DNA of 64,000 nt, from positions 186,001 to 250,000 of the forward strand of contig NZ_JAJIRT010000007.1 in NCBI RefSeq assembly GCF_025717675.1, given 5' to 3'. Origin of the DNA: Paucibacter sp. DJ2R-2. Its GTDB lineage: Bacteria; Pseudomonadota; Gammaproteobacteria; Burkholderiales; Burkholderiaceae_C. Within the stretch, counting starts at the first letter, position 1. Every line of letters begins with the position of its first letter. The translations under genes were made by a program, and so were the position numbers. The notes beneath the pieces are model-generated. The model had not been told where the DNA came from, ran no database searches, and worked only from the letters and a program-made list of their open reading frames with translations. Below, one piece after another: positions 17,559 through 26,505 of this stretch.

Positions 17559-18950
17559 TCACTGGAAGAATCCCAGGTCTTTCTGCGTGTAGTTGCTGAT
17601 CTGCGGCATGACGCGACTCAGATCCGTGGCCGGCACGCCCATCCAGCTGGCCAAGGTGGCGCCGAGCTGGTCGACCGAGCTGCTGGGCAGCAGCCGGCCC
17701 TGGCCGACATCGTCCGGCCCGTTGACCGCGACCACCGGGGCCTGGCCCCAGAAGCGGCCGCCCTGGACGGCGCCACCCAGCACGAAATGATGGCTGCCCC
17801 AGCCATGGTCGGAACCGTCGCCATTGCTGCTCAAGGTGCGACCAAAATCGCTTGCGGTGAAAGCAGTGACCTGGTTGGCCACGCCCAGCTCCACCGTGGC
17901 ATCGTAAAAACTGCCCAGCGCCTCGGAGACCTTGCGCAGCAGGCCCGGGTGCTGGTCGGGCAGGAAATCGTGCAGATCGAAGCCGCCGATGGAGACGAAG
18001 AACACCTGGCGCTTGGCGCCCATGCTGCTGCGCGCGGCAATCATCTTGGCCACCATCTGCAGCTGGGTGGCTAGGTTGTTGGTCGTGTCGAATACCGTAC
18101 TCAGGGCCGGCAAGGTGTTCAGGGCCGAAGCGACGATGGACTGAGCATTGACCGAGCGGCTGACCACGCGGTTGAGCTCCTGCTCCATCCAGTGGCTGCG
18201 CTCGGCCGTGATCAAGCTGCGCAGCGCATCGGCGCAGGCTTGTGAGCCGTACATCGGCCGGGTGACGCCGTTGATGGCGACCGCGCCGCTGGTGGACATC
18301 TGGTACTGCACCGCCTGCTGTCCGGCCATGAAAACCGCATTGCCCGAGACATTGATGCAGGTGAAGGTGGCATTGCCGTTGGCGCCGAGGAACTGGTCGC
18401 CCAGGCGACCGCCCCAGCCAGAGATGGCGCCTTCGGGCGTGCTGGCCTGCCAGACGCTTTGCTGATCGTTGTGCGAGAACAGCTTGGGCGGCAAGGGCAC
18501 GCTCTGCGCCTTGTACTGGGCCAGGGTGGTGGGCTGAACCAGGGTGCCGACATTGAGCAGCACGCCGAGCTTGCCGGCGTCGAAGATGGTTTTCAGCCGC
18601 CCCATCTGCGGCGCCAGCGCCAGCTGCCGCGCACCGGGCAAGGCCACGCGCGGCGTCAGCGCCGTGGCGGCCAGTTGGTCACGCGGAATGGCCAGGGTCT
18701 GACGTATGGTCTGGTAGGCGGCGTGGTTGGGCGCGTCGTAGGGAATGACGGTGTTGCCATAGTCATTGCCGCCGTAAAGAAACACACAGACCAGAGCCTT
18801 GTAGTCGTTCGGCGCTGTCTGCGCCGCGGCTTCTCCGAGAGCGGCCAGATTGAGGGCCCAGGGCGCGGCCGCGCCGGCCACGCCGAGGGCGGAGGCGCGA
18901 CGCAGGAACTCGCGGCGTTGCAGGGTCTGGAGGCGGTGAACCGATGTCAT
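17559..18950 (-). CDS. DUF1501 family Tat-exported protein
   Basis: A 463-aa protein with a twin-arginine signal (QRREFLRRASALGVAGAAAPWAL) and the DUF1501 sulfatase-like fold: KALVCVFLYGGNDYGNTVIPYD at the start, FSHNDQQSVWQAS, and TAFTASDFGRTLSSNGDGSDHGWG near the end. The family is exported; no activity is firmly established. It directly follows the DUF1800 gene (17 bp), the usual pairing. ATG 18950 is chosen because it begins at the Tat signal; longer starts extend into the DUF1800 gene. Confidence 0.88.
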   Translation of the reverse strand: MTSVHRLQTLQRREFLRRASALGVAGAAAPWALNLAALGEAAAQTAPNDYKALVCVFLYGGNDYGNTVIPYDAPNHAAYQTIRQTLAIPRDQLAATALTPRVALPGARQLALAPQMGRLKTIFDAGKLGVLLNVGTLVQPTTLAQYKAQSVPLPPKLFSHNDQQSVWQASTPEGAISGWGGRLGDQFLGANGNATFTCINVSGNAVFMAGQQAVQYQMSTSGAVAINGVTRPMYGSQACADALRSLITAERSHWMEQELNRVVSRSVNAQSIVASALNTLPALSTVFDTTNNLATQLQMVAKMIAARSSMGAKRQVFFVSIGGFDLHDFLPDQHPGLLRKVSEALGSFYDATVELGVANQVTAFTASDFGRTLSSNGDGSDHGWGSHHFVLGGAVQGGRFWGQAPVVAVNGPDDVGQGRLLPSSSVDQLGATLASWMGVPATDLSRVMPQISNYTQKDLGFFQ

Positions 18951-18967
18951 GACAGGTCTCTCTCGCT

Positions 18968-20716
18968 TCACTTCTGGATCAGGTATTCGGGGCTGGCCAT
19001 GACCAGGAGGATGGCGGCCTGCACACGGTTCAGCTTGCCGGCATCGCTGCTGGCATTGATGGTCGCCACAGCAGTAGCGATGGTGTTGACCGTGGTGGGG
19101 CTCAAACCACCGCCGGCCAGCAGCAGGGCCACCCGCTGCACCAAGGCCGGCACATCGGCCGCCAGCGCCAGCTCGGCCGTGTAACTGGGCTTGACCTCGC
19201 CAGCGCCGCTGGCAATCACGGTCTGCATGTAGTTGAGGTAGCCGGCGACCGTGCTCTCGTTGCAGAGCTGGAACTCGGGCGCAGTGATCTGGGCCGTGCC
19301 CAGCTGCGAGTTGGGCGGCACATAGCCGGGCCGGAAAAAATTGAAAACCGAAGAGCTGCGCAGCGGGCTCTGGCCCAGACGGGTGGCCGGGTTGCTCAGA
19401 TCGCCGATGTTCCAGAGCTCGGTGGGCGAGTTCAGGCCGAAGCTGCGGCCCCACTGGATGAAGCGCTGGATGGGCTCACGCAAGCGGCCGCTGGAGGGCG
19501 AGCTGCCGGGCGTGCGCGCCTCGCTGTCCAGCAGCACCGCGCGGATCACGGCCTTGAGATCGCCGCGCTGGCCCTGGCCGTTGTTGTTGAACACGGCCGC
19601 CACCCGCTGCACATAGGCCGGACTGGGGTTGGAGGCAACCAGGCGCTGGATCAGCTGGCGGCTGAAGAAGGGGCCGGCATTGGCATGGTTGGCCAGGGTG
19701 TCGAGTGCGATCTTGAGCGCTTCCGGCCCGGTGGCCGAGGCCGGCACATCGACCGTCAACACCTTTTTGGGCCCGACTGAAAAGCGCGTGGCCAGATGCA
19801 CCATGGGCTTTTTCATGAAGGCCGGGTCGGTGGCGCTGGCGCCGTCGAACTCCCAGCCGGTCAGCACCCGCGCCAGCTCGCTGATCTGGGCCTGGGTGTA
19901 GGTGTCCTTGGGCTTGCCTGCGGCATCGAGCACCGGCGTGCCATCGGCCTTCAGCTCGACCAGGCCGATGGTGAAGAGCTGCATCAGCTCGCGCGCATAG
20001 TTCTCGTCGGGCAGACGGCCGCTGGCGGTGTCTTCCTTTTTGTTGCCGCGCATATTGAGGTAGACGCCCATGGCATTGGACAAGCTGACGCCGTCCAGCA
20101 AGTCACGGAAGCTACCAAAGGCGCGCTGCTCCAACATGTCCACATAGGCCGCCACGGCAAAACCTGGCCAGCTGATCGGCAGGCCGGCCATGGACACCAC
20201 GAAAATCTCCGACAACGCCAGCACCACCTTCTGCCGCAGCGGGTCGGGCGAGCTCATCAGCTTGCGCCAGAGCGAGTTGTCCACGCCATTGAAGTTGTTC
20301 TTGTTGGCCTCAACCGCATAGCCCTTGGCCACCATCCAGTCGAAATGCCCCTGGCTGATAGGCGCCGCGAACTGGGTATCGAGCCAGGCGGTGTAACCCT
20401 GGGCCTGGACCTTGGTGATCTCGGCCGTGCTGGCGGCAAAACCGGCCTGGGCCAGGAAGCGAGCCGCTTCGGCTTCGGTCGGCGGAGCAGGAGGTGGCGG
20501 CGGCGGCGGTGGTGGAGGAGCGGGCGTCGGCGAAGGCGCCGGGCTGCCATCGCTGCCGCCGCCTCCACCTCCGCAGGCGGCCAGGGGCGTCGCAGACAAG
20601 AGGCTGAGCCATCGCAGAGTCTGCGCCGGCGCATGTTCTGCGGCAGGAGCCGGCGCCGGCACGTTTGCCTCTGGCGCATCCACCGCAAGCAAGGATGGGG
20701 TGTCGTCTTGGATCAT
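18968..20716 (-). CDS. DUF1800 family exported protein
   Basis: A 582-aa protein. A hydrophobic segment with a lipobox-like end (LLSATPLAACGGGGGGS, Cys about residue 48) is followed by a low-complexity Gly/Ser then Pro-rich linker, and then the DUF1800 domain (FLAQAGFAASTAEITKVQAQGY to MASPEYLIQK). FTIGLVELKADGTP and LTGWEFDG are family-typical. Function unknown. The n-region before the lipobox is unusually long. ATG 20716 has a strong GAGAGAAG ribosome-binding site. Confidence 0.88.
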   Translation of the reverse strand: MIQDDTPSLLAVDAPEANVPAPAPAAEHAPAQTLRWLSLLSATPLAACGGGGGGSDGSPAPSPTPAPPPPPPPPPPAPPTEAEAARFLAQAGFAASTAEITKVQAQGYTAWLDTQFAAPISQGHFDWMVAKGYAVEANKNNFNGVDNSLWRKLMSSPDPLRQKVVLALSEIFVVSMAGLPISWPGFAVAAYVDMLEQRAFGSFRDLLDGVSLSNAMGVYLNMRGNKKEDTASGRLPDENYARELMQLFTIGLVELKADGTPVLDAAGKPKDTYTQAQISELARVLTGWEFDGASATDPAFMKKPMVHLATRFSVGPKKVLTVDVPASATGPEALKIALDTLANHANAGPFFSRQLIQRLVASNPSPAYVQRVAAVFNNNGQGQRGDLKAVIRAVLLDSEARTPGSSPSSGRLREPIQRFIQWGRSFGLNSPTELWNIGDLSNPATRLGQSPLRSSSVFNFFRPGYVPPNSQLGTAQITAPEFQLCNESTVAGYLNYMQTVIASGAGEVKPSYTAELALAADVPALVQRVALLLAGGGLSPTTVNTIATAVATINASSDAGKLNRVQAAILLVMASPEYLIQK

Positions 20717-20832
20717 GGCTTCTCTCGGAACAGGCTGCCACTCTAGCCTGCGCCTGCTCGGGCATTGAGCTGCCAACAGGCCTGCTTTGCAAGCGAATGT
20801 TGCAGGCTCGCGCCACATTCACCGCGACCATG

Positions 20833-20858
20833 AAAAAAGGCCGGTATGGACCGGCCTT
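20833..20858 (-). terminator. Rho-independent terminator of scoAB
   Basis: On the minus strand a 9-bp perfect stem (AAGGCCGGT with ACCGGCCTT) and a 4-nt loop are followed by a run of six T, 30 bp after the scoB stop. Confidence 0.88.
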
Positions 20859-20890
20859 GGCGGGAATAGGTGAAGCTCGCCTCGGCGGCC

Positions 20891-21529
20891 TCAGAGCAAA
20901 GGCACGCCGGTCTTGCTCTGCACTTCTTCGCGGCTGACACCCTCGGCCAGCTCCACCAGCTTGAGGCCTTGCGGTGTCACGTCCATCACCGCCAGGTCGG
21001 TGATGATGCGGTTGACCACGCCCAGGCCGGTCAGCGGCAGGGTGCATTGGGGCAGGATCTTGAGGTCGGTGCTGCCGTCTTTCTTGCGCGCCACATGCTC
21101 CATCAACACGATCACGCGCTTGACGCCGGCCACCAGGTCCATGGCGCCGCCCATGCCCTTGACCATCTTGCCCGGGATCATCCAGTTGGCCAGATCACCC
21201 TTCTCGCTGACCTGCATGGCGCCGAGGATGGACAGATTGATCTTGCCGCCGCGGATCATGGCGAAGCTCTCATGACTGCCGAAGATGCTGGAGCCGGGGA
21301 TGGTGGTAACGGTCTGCTTGCCGGCGTTGATCAGGTCGGCGTCGACCTCGTCCTCGGTCGGGAAGGGGCCGATGCCCAGCATGCCGTTCTCGCTCTGCAG
21401 CCAGACCTCGATGTCCTTGGGCACGAAATTGGCCACCAGGGTGGGGATGCCGATGCCGAGGTTGACGTAGAAACCGTCTTGCAGTTCCTGGGCCGCACGG
21501 GCGGCCATTTGGTCTTGTGTCCAGGCCAT
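20891..21529 (-). CDS. scoB: 3-oxoacid CoA-transferase subunit B
   Basis: A 212-aa beta subunit that moves CoA from succinyl-CoA (or another donor) to acetoacetate or a related 3-oxoacid. The catalytic Glu lies in [15 protein letters not shown], whose ENG motif is typical of family-I CoA transferases. The GGGK-like segment [18 protein letters not shown] is conserved. ATG 21529 is chosen (AAGGA upstream); a TTG at 21535 overlaps the scoA stop. The donor and acceptor acids cannot be fixed; atoA or pcaJ type enzymes are alternatives. Confidence 0.88.
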   Translation of the reverse strand: MAWTQDQMAARAAQELQDGFYVNLGIGIPTLVANFVPKDIEVWLQSENGMLGIGPFPTEDEVDADLINAGKQTVTTIPGSSIFGSHESFAMIRGGKINLSILGAMQVSEKGDLANWMIPGKMVKGMGGAMDLVAGVKRVIVLMEHVARKKDGSTDLKILPQCTLPLTGLGVVNRIITDLAVMDVTPQGLKLVELAEGVSREEVQSKTGVPLL

Positions 21530-21531
21530 GA

Positions 21532-22236
21532 TCAAGCATCCTTCACAGTCAGGGTACGTTTTTCAATGCGCTTTTCGGGCGTGGCATTGACCACGATGCG
21601 CTGGACATAGATGCCGGGCAGGTGCACGGCATCGGGGTCGATCTCGCCGACCTCGACCAGTTGTTCCACCTCGACCACCGTGATCTTGCCGGCCATGGCC
21701 ACAGCCGGGTTGAAGTTACGCGCCGTGCGGCGGAACACCAGATTGCCGCTCTTGTCGGCCTTCCAGGCCTTGACCAGGGAAACATCGGGCGTCAGCGCAT
21801 GCTCCAGCACATAGGTCTGGCCGTCGAACTCGCGCAGTTCCTTGCCTTCGGCGACGATGGTGCCCACACCGGTGCGGGTGTAGAAGGCCGGGATGCCAGC
21901 GCCGCCGGCGCGCAGCTTCTCGGCCAGCGTGCCTTGCGGGGTGAACTCCAGCTGCAGCTCACCGGCCAGGTACTGGCGCTCGAACTCCTTGTTCTCCCCC
22001 ACATAGCTGGAGATCATCTTCTGGATCTGGCGGGTTTCCAGCAACTGGCCCAGGCCAAAGCCGTCCACGCCGGCATTGTTGGAAATCACGGTCAAATCCT
22101 TGACGCCGCTGTCGCGTAGCGCGGCAATCAAAGCCTCGGGAATGCCGCAGAGGCCGAAGCCGCCCACGGCCAGCAGCTGCCCGTCACGGACTAGGCCGGA
22201 CAGGGCCTCAGCCGCACTCGCAAAAACCTTGTTCAT
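21532..22236 (-). CDS. scoA: 3-oxoacid CoA-transferase subunit A
   Basis: A 234-aa alpha subunit forming a heteromer with ScoB. The CoA-binding signature [22 protein letters not shown] lies near residue 24, and [16 protein letters not shown] follows. A strong ribosome-binding site (GGAGAAG) precedes ATG 22236. It is the first gene of the scoAB unit, divergent from the barrel/binding-protein operon with a 148-bp shared upstream region. Confidence 0.9.
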   Translation of the reverse strand: MNKVFASAAEALSGLVRDGQLLAVGGFGLCGIPEALIAALRDSGVKDLTVISNNAGVDGFGLGQLLETRQIQKMISSYVGENKEFERQYLAGELQLEFTPQGTLAEKLRAGGAGIPAFYTRTGVGTIVAEGKELREFDGQTYVLEHALTPDVSLVKAWKADKSGNLVFRRTARNFNPAVAMAGKITVVEVEQLVEVGEIDPDAVHLPGIYVQRIVVNATPEKRIEKRTLTVKDA

Positions 22237-22296
22237 CGATGCTTCTCCATCCATCAATCAATCAAACAAACGATCCACCGGAAGGCGCTGAGCGTA

Positions 22297-22316
22297 CTAC
22301 CTAAGAGATTAGGTAG
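22297..22316. promoter_or_regulatory. Operator-like perfect inverted repeat
   Basis: CTACCTAA-GAGA-TTAGGTAG is a perfect 8-bp inverted repeat midway between divergent scoA and the barrel gene at 22385. A further CCTAA occurs at 22333-22337. TAGAAT at 22325-22330 could be a -10 element for the rightward operon, with no clear -35, so activation by a bound regulator is plausible. The regulator is not identified. Confidence 0.55.
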
Positions 22317-22384
22317 GCATTACGTAGAATCGCCTAACACTCGACGGTCGGAATGCGCACCCGCGCTCACTCCAGGAGAACCGC

Positions 22385-23617
22385 ATGAAGGGATGGCAAA
22401 CGCCTTGGCTCGCGTGGCTGTTGTACGGCCTCTGCGGCAGCGCGCTCGCGGACGGCGTGCAGCTGGAGGGCTTCGGCACCTTGTCGGCCTACCGCAATGA
22501 CGATGCGGTCGCTGCAGCCCGCCCCGGCGAACGCGTGAAGCAGGCATCTCAGGCTGGCCACTGGCGTGCCGACGGCGACACCGTCCTGGGCCTGCAGCTG
22601 CGCTGGCAGAGCAGCGACACCTTGGAATGGGTCTGGCAGGTGCAAGCCCGGGATGAGTTGACCCGCGGCTACCGACCGAACACCGAATGGGCCTATCTGG
22701 CTTGGCAGCTCGACCCCGAATGGACTCTGCGTATCGGGCGCCAGCCGCTACCGATCTTTCTGAGCTCCGAGAGCACGCGCGTGGGCTTTGCCCACACCTC
22801 CATCCGGCCCATGTCGGCGGTTTACGGCCTGAACAGCAGCGAGCCGGTCGACGGCATCAATGCCAGCTGGACCGGTACAGCACTGGGCGGCAACCTCAGC
22901 TGGGATCTGGGCGCCGGCCGCAACAGCCTCACCGTACCGACCGGACGCGTGGACACCCATGCGCTGCTGGCCAGTGCCTTGCGATGGCAGCGCGAAGGCC
23001 TGTCCTTGCGTCTGGGCGTGGCTGCGTTTCGCTTTGATTTGATCTCCCCAAGCCTGGAGACGCAATTGCAGGCGCTGACAAACTCGCAACAAGTCTGCGC
23101 CAATTGCAGCGAGGTCTTGCCGCAACGCGCGCGCTTCTCGGGCATGGAGGGGCGCTTATTCAATCTCGCCCTGGTCTGGGAGCATGAAGACTGGACGCTG
23201 ACGGCCGAAGCCATGCGACGGAGCGGCAATTCGGTTTTCAGCCCCGGGGTGCATGCCTGGTACGCCTTGCTATCGCGTCGCTATGGTCGGTGGACACCTT
23301 ATGTCGCGATCGGTCAATCCGCTTACACCGAGTCGCCGCTGGGCTTGCTAGCAGCAGCGGGCAGCCCCGAATCCAGCGCGCAAAGACTGGCGGACCTGGA
23401 CCGCAGCCTGCAACGCCCCTGGGACCGCCGCATCGAGCTGCTGGGCCTGCGCTGGGATTGTTTCGAGAAACTGGCCCTCAAGCTGCAGGTCGAACGCTGG
23501 ACCGCTACCCGCGACCGCAGCAGCCAGCGCGACGGCGAAATCCGCCTCCTACCGAACAGCGCGCCCTGGGATGGGCGTTTGAACATGCTGACGGTCAGCG
23601 CGGATTTTGTGTTCTGA
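22385..23617 (+). CDS. Predicted outer-membrane beta-barrel protein, copy 1
   Basis: A 410-aa protein with a signal peptide ending near GSALA and alternating amphipathic strands throughout. It ends in SADFVF, the C-terminal aromatic signature of outer-membrane porins. A Cys pair (CANC, about residues 239-242) lies in the middle. It is about the same length as, and clearly related to, the second barrel at 25214; both share EGFGTLSAYR/DGFGTLSAYR near the N-terminus and RxxTEWxYLxWxLDP. The substrate is unknown. A strong AGGAGAA precedes ATG 22385. It is the first gene of a seven-gene same-strand run. Confidence 0.75.
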   Translation: MKGWQTPWLAWLLYGLCGSALADGVQLEGFGTLSAYRNDDAVAAARPGERVKQASQAGHWRADGDTVLGLQLRWQSSDTLEWVWQVQARDELTRGYRPNTEWAYLAWQLDPEWTLRIGRQPLPIFLSSESTRVGFAHTSIRPMSAVYGLNSSEPVDGINASWTGTALGGNLSWDLGAGRNSLTVPTGRVDTHALLASALRWQREGLSLRLGVAAFRFDLISPSLETQLQALTNSQQVCANCSEVLPQRARFSGMEGRLFNLALVWEHEDWTLTAEAMRRSGNSVFSPGVHAWYALLSRRYGRWTPYVAIGQSAYTESPLGLLAAAGSPESSAQRLADLDRSLQRPWDRRIELLGLRWDCFEKLALKLQVERWTATRDRSSQRDGEIRLLPNSAPWDGRLNMLTVSADFVF

Positions 23618-23630
23618 ACACGGAGTGGAC

Positions 23631-24788
23631 ATGCCCAGCAGCCTCACTCAAAGAATGGACCCGGCCCTGGGTCGCAGCACCGCTTCGGGGTGGCTGACTC
23701 TGACATCGGCCCTGCTTCTGTGCCTTGCGATTCCCGACCAAGCTTGGTGCGCGGAGGACGTCCCGGCCTTGCGCGTCGCGGTCTCGAGAGCGATCAGCCC
23801 GCCCTTCGTCGTGTGGCGAGAGCAGCAAGCGAGTGCCGGCATTGATGTGGAGATTGCGCAAGAGCTGGCGGCCGGGCTCAAAACCCGCGTGGAGTGGGTG
23901 GCTTTGCCCAGGCTGCGGATTGAGGGCGCCTTGCTCAGTGGTGAAGCCGATATCGCCTGCAATCTGAGCCCCCTGCAAACTCTGCGCTCCGACAGCTTGC
24001 CCCAAAGCTCGCCCCTGTTCGACCTGCAAGACATGCTCAGCGCTCACCCAGATGCGACGGGCGTGGACGCCCTAGAGCAGCTGCCCAATGGCGCTGTGAT
24101 CGGCACCTTGCAAGGTCAGGCCTACCCGCAGCTCGACGCGCTGTTCCTGCAAGGGCGTGTCAAGCGAGACGATGCGCTCGACGAAGAGCGCATGCTGCGC
24201 AAGCTGGCGAAGGACCGCCATCCCTACGGCATCAGCAGTCGCCAGACCTTGAGCTGGTTCAGCAACCCGGGAGGCGAGGAGCGGCTGGCGTCCTGGCGCT
24301 TGCTTCTGGGTTCGCGCCCCTACCGGTGTACCGTGTCGCCACGGGGGCGATTTGAGGTCAAGCAGTTGCTGGCCGGCCTCGAACAACTGCTCAGCAGCGG
24401 CCGTATCGACCAAATCGTAGCCGCCCGAACCGCTCCGGCGCTGGCTGTGGTGGTGTCAGTGCGCAGCCCGGTGCGCGATGTCAGTCGCAGCGCCTTGATC
24501 GAGCTGTTCATGGGGAAACGCCAGAACCTGATGGACGAGGTTCCAACGCTCCCCGTGATGAGCGCCGGGCCTGAGCGCCAGCAGTTCTTTGCGGCCATCC
24601 TCAAGCGCGAACCGGCCCAGTACCGCGCGTCCTGGGCCACGCAACAGTTCGGTGGGCGGAGACGCGCACCCACAGAGTTGAGCAGCGCCGAGGCCACCAA
24701 AACATACTTGCAGCGCCATACTGAAGCCATCGGCTACCTGCCCCTGACCTTGGTCGACAGCTCCTTGCGCATCGTCTATCTGCCCTGA
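23631..24788 (+). CDS. Dual-domain periplasmic binding protein, copy 1
   Basis: A 385-aa exported protein. Residues about 45-250 resemble the SBP_bac_3 fold (LRVAVSRAISPPFVVWREQQASAGIDVEIAQELAAG; EADIACNLSP). Residues about 265-385 resemble the short PstS-like domain (VVVSVRSPVRDVSRSALIELFMGK, ending EAIGYLPLTLVDSSLRIVYLP). Cys in DIACNLSP and YRCTV match those in the second copy and may form a disulfide. ATG 23631 has GGAG 5 nt upstream and lies 13 bp after the barrel gene. No ABC permease is linked. Confidence 0.7.
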   Translation: MPSSLTQRMDPALGRSTASGWLTLTSALLLCLAIPDQAWCAEDVPALRVAVSRAISPPFVVWREQQASAGIDVEIAQELAAGLKTRVEWVALPRLRIEGALLSGEADIACNLSPLQTLRSDSLPQSSPLFDLQDMLSAHPDATGVDALEQLPNGAVIGTLQGQAYPQLDALFLQGRVKRDDALDEERMLRKLAKDRHPYGISSRQTLSWFSNPGGEERLASWRLLLGSRPYRCTVSPRGRFEVKQLLAGLEQLLSSGRIDQIVAARTAPALAVVVSVRSPVRDVSRSALIELFMGKRQNLMDEVPTLPVMSAGPERQQFFAAILKREPAQYRASWATQQFGGRRRAPTELSSAEATKTYLQRHTEAIGYLPLTLVDSSLRIVYLP

Positions 24789-24797
24789 AGGAACGCC

Positions 24798-25217
24798 ATG
24801 ACACCTGCTTCCACGATACAAGCCGCGGACCTGCAAGCCGCCCTGCCGCGAATTTTTGCGCCGTGGATTGCGAACATGGGACTGGAGGTGCTGAGCAGCG
24901 CGCCCGGTGAAGTGGAGCTGCGCCTGCCCGTGAAGCCCGAGTTCGTCCATGTCGGCGGCGTGATGTGCGGCCAGGTCGCCATGGCTGCGGCTGACACGGC
25001 CATGGTGCTGGCCATGATGGCCGAGTTGGGGGAATTCAAGCCCATGACGACGGTGCAGTTGCAGACCAGCTTTCTGCGCCCGGTCTCGGGACCGTTCTGC
25101 CTGATCCGCGCCAAGGTGCTGCGCAGTGGCAAAAGCCTGGCCTTCGGCAGCATCGACATCCTCAACCCCGACGGGCGCTTGGCCGCCCAGGCCACCACCA
25201 CCTACGCCCTGCTATGA
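24798..25217 (+). CDS. Hotdog-fold thioesterase, PaaI-like
   Basis: A 139-aa single hotdog domain: a helix region followed by FVHVGGVMCGQVAMAAADTAMVLA and the strands MTTVQLQTSFLRPVSGPFCLIRAKVLRSGKSLAFGSIDIL. PaaI/YdiI-type proteins hydrolyse acyl- or aryl-CoA thioesters. The usual catalytic Asp/Glu position is within ADTAM. It sits between the two barrel/binding-protein pairs and overlaps the next start (ATGA), so the thioesterase is likely co-expressed with the binding system. Confidence 0.8.
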   Translation: MTPASTIQAADLQAALPRIFAPWIANMGLEVLSSAPGEVELRLPVKPEFVHVGGVMCGQVAMAAADTAMVLAMMAELGEFKPMTTVQLQTSFLRPVSGPFCLIRAKVLRSGKSLAFGSIDILNPDGRLAAQATTTYALL

Positions 25218-26488
25218 AAACGCACTGGATCTGGCTCGGTCTGCTGCTGGCTGCTGGCCTGGCCCGCGCCGAACCCGTGGCCGTGGAGGCCAGAGGCGAG
25301 CTCGGCGACTGGCTCAAGCTGGACGGCTTCGGCACCCTGAGCGCTTACCGCGCCGACGATCCCGTCGCCAGCGTGCGGCCGGATGCCCGCAATGCCGTGG
25401 CCTCCTTGCGCGACTGGCGCTTGGACGGCGACAGCCAGCTCTCAACCCAGCTGACCGTGAACCCCAACGGCGCACTGCGCCTGGTCTGGCAGGTGCTGGC
25501 CAAGGACGACATCGTGCTGCGCTTCCGCCCGCGCACCGAATGGCTCTACCTGGACTGGGATCCCTCGGTCAACTTGAGTCTGCATGCCGGCCGCCTGGCC
25601 CTGCCGGTCTTCCAGCTGTCCGAGACCCGCAATGTGGCTTACGCGCAGACCAATGTGCGCCCCTACAGCTCGCTCTACCACCTGAACCCGATCACCAAGG
25701 TCGATGGCCTGGGAGCCGTCTGGCGCCAGCCTGTGGGTGCGGCCGAGCTGAGCCTGGACTGGGTGCATGGCCGGACGCAAGTGGACCTGAGCACGGGCCG
25801 GGTCAAGGCCAGTGCCATCAACGCCCTGGCTGCGCAGTGGAAACAAGGGCCCTGGAGCGTGCGCCTGGGGCGCTCGGACTACCGGCTGGATGCGCAGCTG
25901 CCCGGCACCCTGGCCCAGCTGCAAGTGCTGGCCTCGGGCGCCACCGGCTGCAGCAATTGCGCAGCCGTGCTGGCCGAACGGGCGCCGGCGCGGGTGCGCG
26001 CCGCCATCAACACCCTGGGCTTCAACCTGGAGCTCGGCCGCTGGAGCTTCAACAGCGAATGGATGCAGCGCCGCTCCGATTCCATTTTGGTGGCCGACGC
26101 CGATGCCTGGTATGCGCAGCTCGCGCATCGCCAAGGCGCTTTCACGCCTTTTATCGGCGTGGGCCGAACCCGCTTTGTCGAAGCGCCGCTGGGCTTTCAG
26201 ACCCGGGCTGGCGCACCGCCCGCCGCCCAAGCCGCCAACGCGGCTTTTGATCGCTTTTTGCAGAGCGCCAACGGCCGCCGCAGCTGGCAGGCTGGTCTGC
26301 GCTGGGACTGCGCGGAAAACCTGGCCCTCAAGCTGCATCTTGAGTGGCTGAAAAACACCCAGGAGATCCGCCTCGGCCAGACCGGCAGCATCAGCTACCC
26401 GGCCACGCCACCGATCGGCAACTACCAAGGTCCGGCTTGGGATGGCCATGTGCGCGTCTTGAGCCTGAACCTGGACTTTGTCTTCTGA
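25214..26488 (+). CDS. Predicted outer-membrane beta-barrel protein, copy 2
   Basis: A 424-aa paralogue of the barrel at 22385. Signal peptide to about residue 20, then strand-rich sequence ending SLNLDFVF with a terminal aromatic residue. A Cys pair CSNC (about residues 254-257) aligns with CANC in copy 1. Shared phrases include the N-terminal DGFGTLSAYRADDPVASVRPDAR and ENLALKLHLEW near the C-terminus. The copies are clearly diverged, so the duplication is old. The start overlaps the thioesterase stop by 4 bp. Confidence 0.75.
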   Translation: MKTHWIWLGLLLAAGLARAEPVAVEARGELGDWLKLDGFGTLSAYRADDPVASVRPDARNAVASLRDWRLDGDSQLSTQLTVNPNGALRLVWQVLAKDDIVLRFRPRTEWLYLDWDPSVNLSLHAGRLALPVFQLSETRNVAYAQTNVRPYSSLYHLNPITKVDGLGAVWRQPVGAAELSLDWVHGRTQVDLSTGRVKASAINALAAQWKQGPWSVRLGRSDYRLDAQLPGTLAQLQVLASGATGCSNCAAVLAERAPARVRAAINTLGFNLELGRWSFNSEWMQRRSDSILVADADAWYAQLAHRQGAFTPFIGVGRTRFVEAPLGFQTRAGAPPAAQAANAAFDRFLQSANGRRSWQAGLRWDCAENLALKLHLEWLKNTQEIRLGQTGSISYPATPPIGNYQGPAWDGHVRVLSLNLDFVF

Positions 26489-26505
26489 GCGCGGGGCCAA
26501 ACGCC

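Noticed and set aside
20461-20600. Simple-sequence tract (Gly and Pro codon runs)
   Set aside because: It is the linker of the DUF1800 protein, not a tandem-repeat locus.
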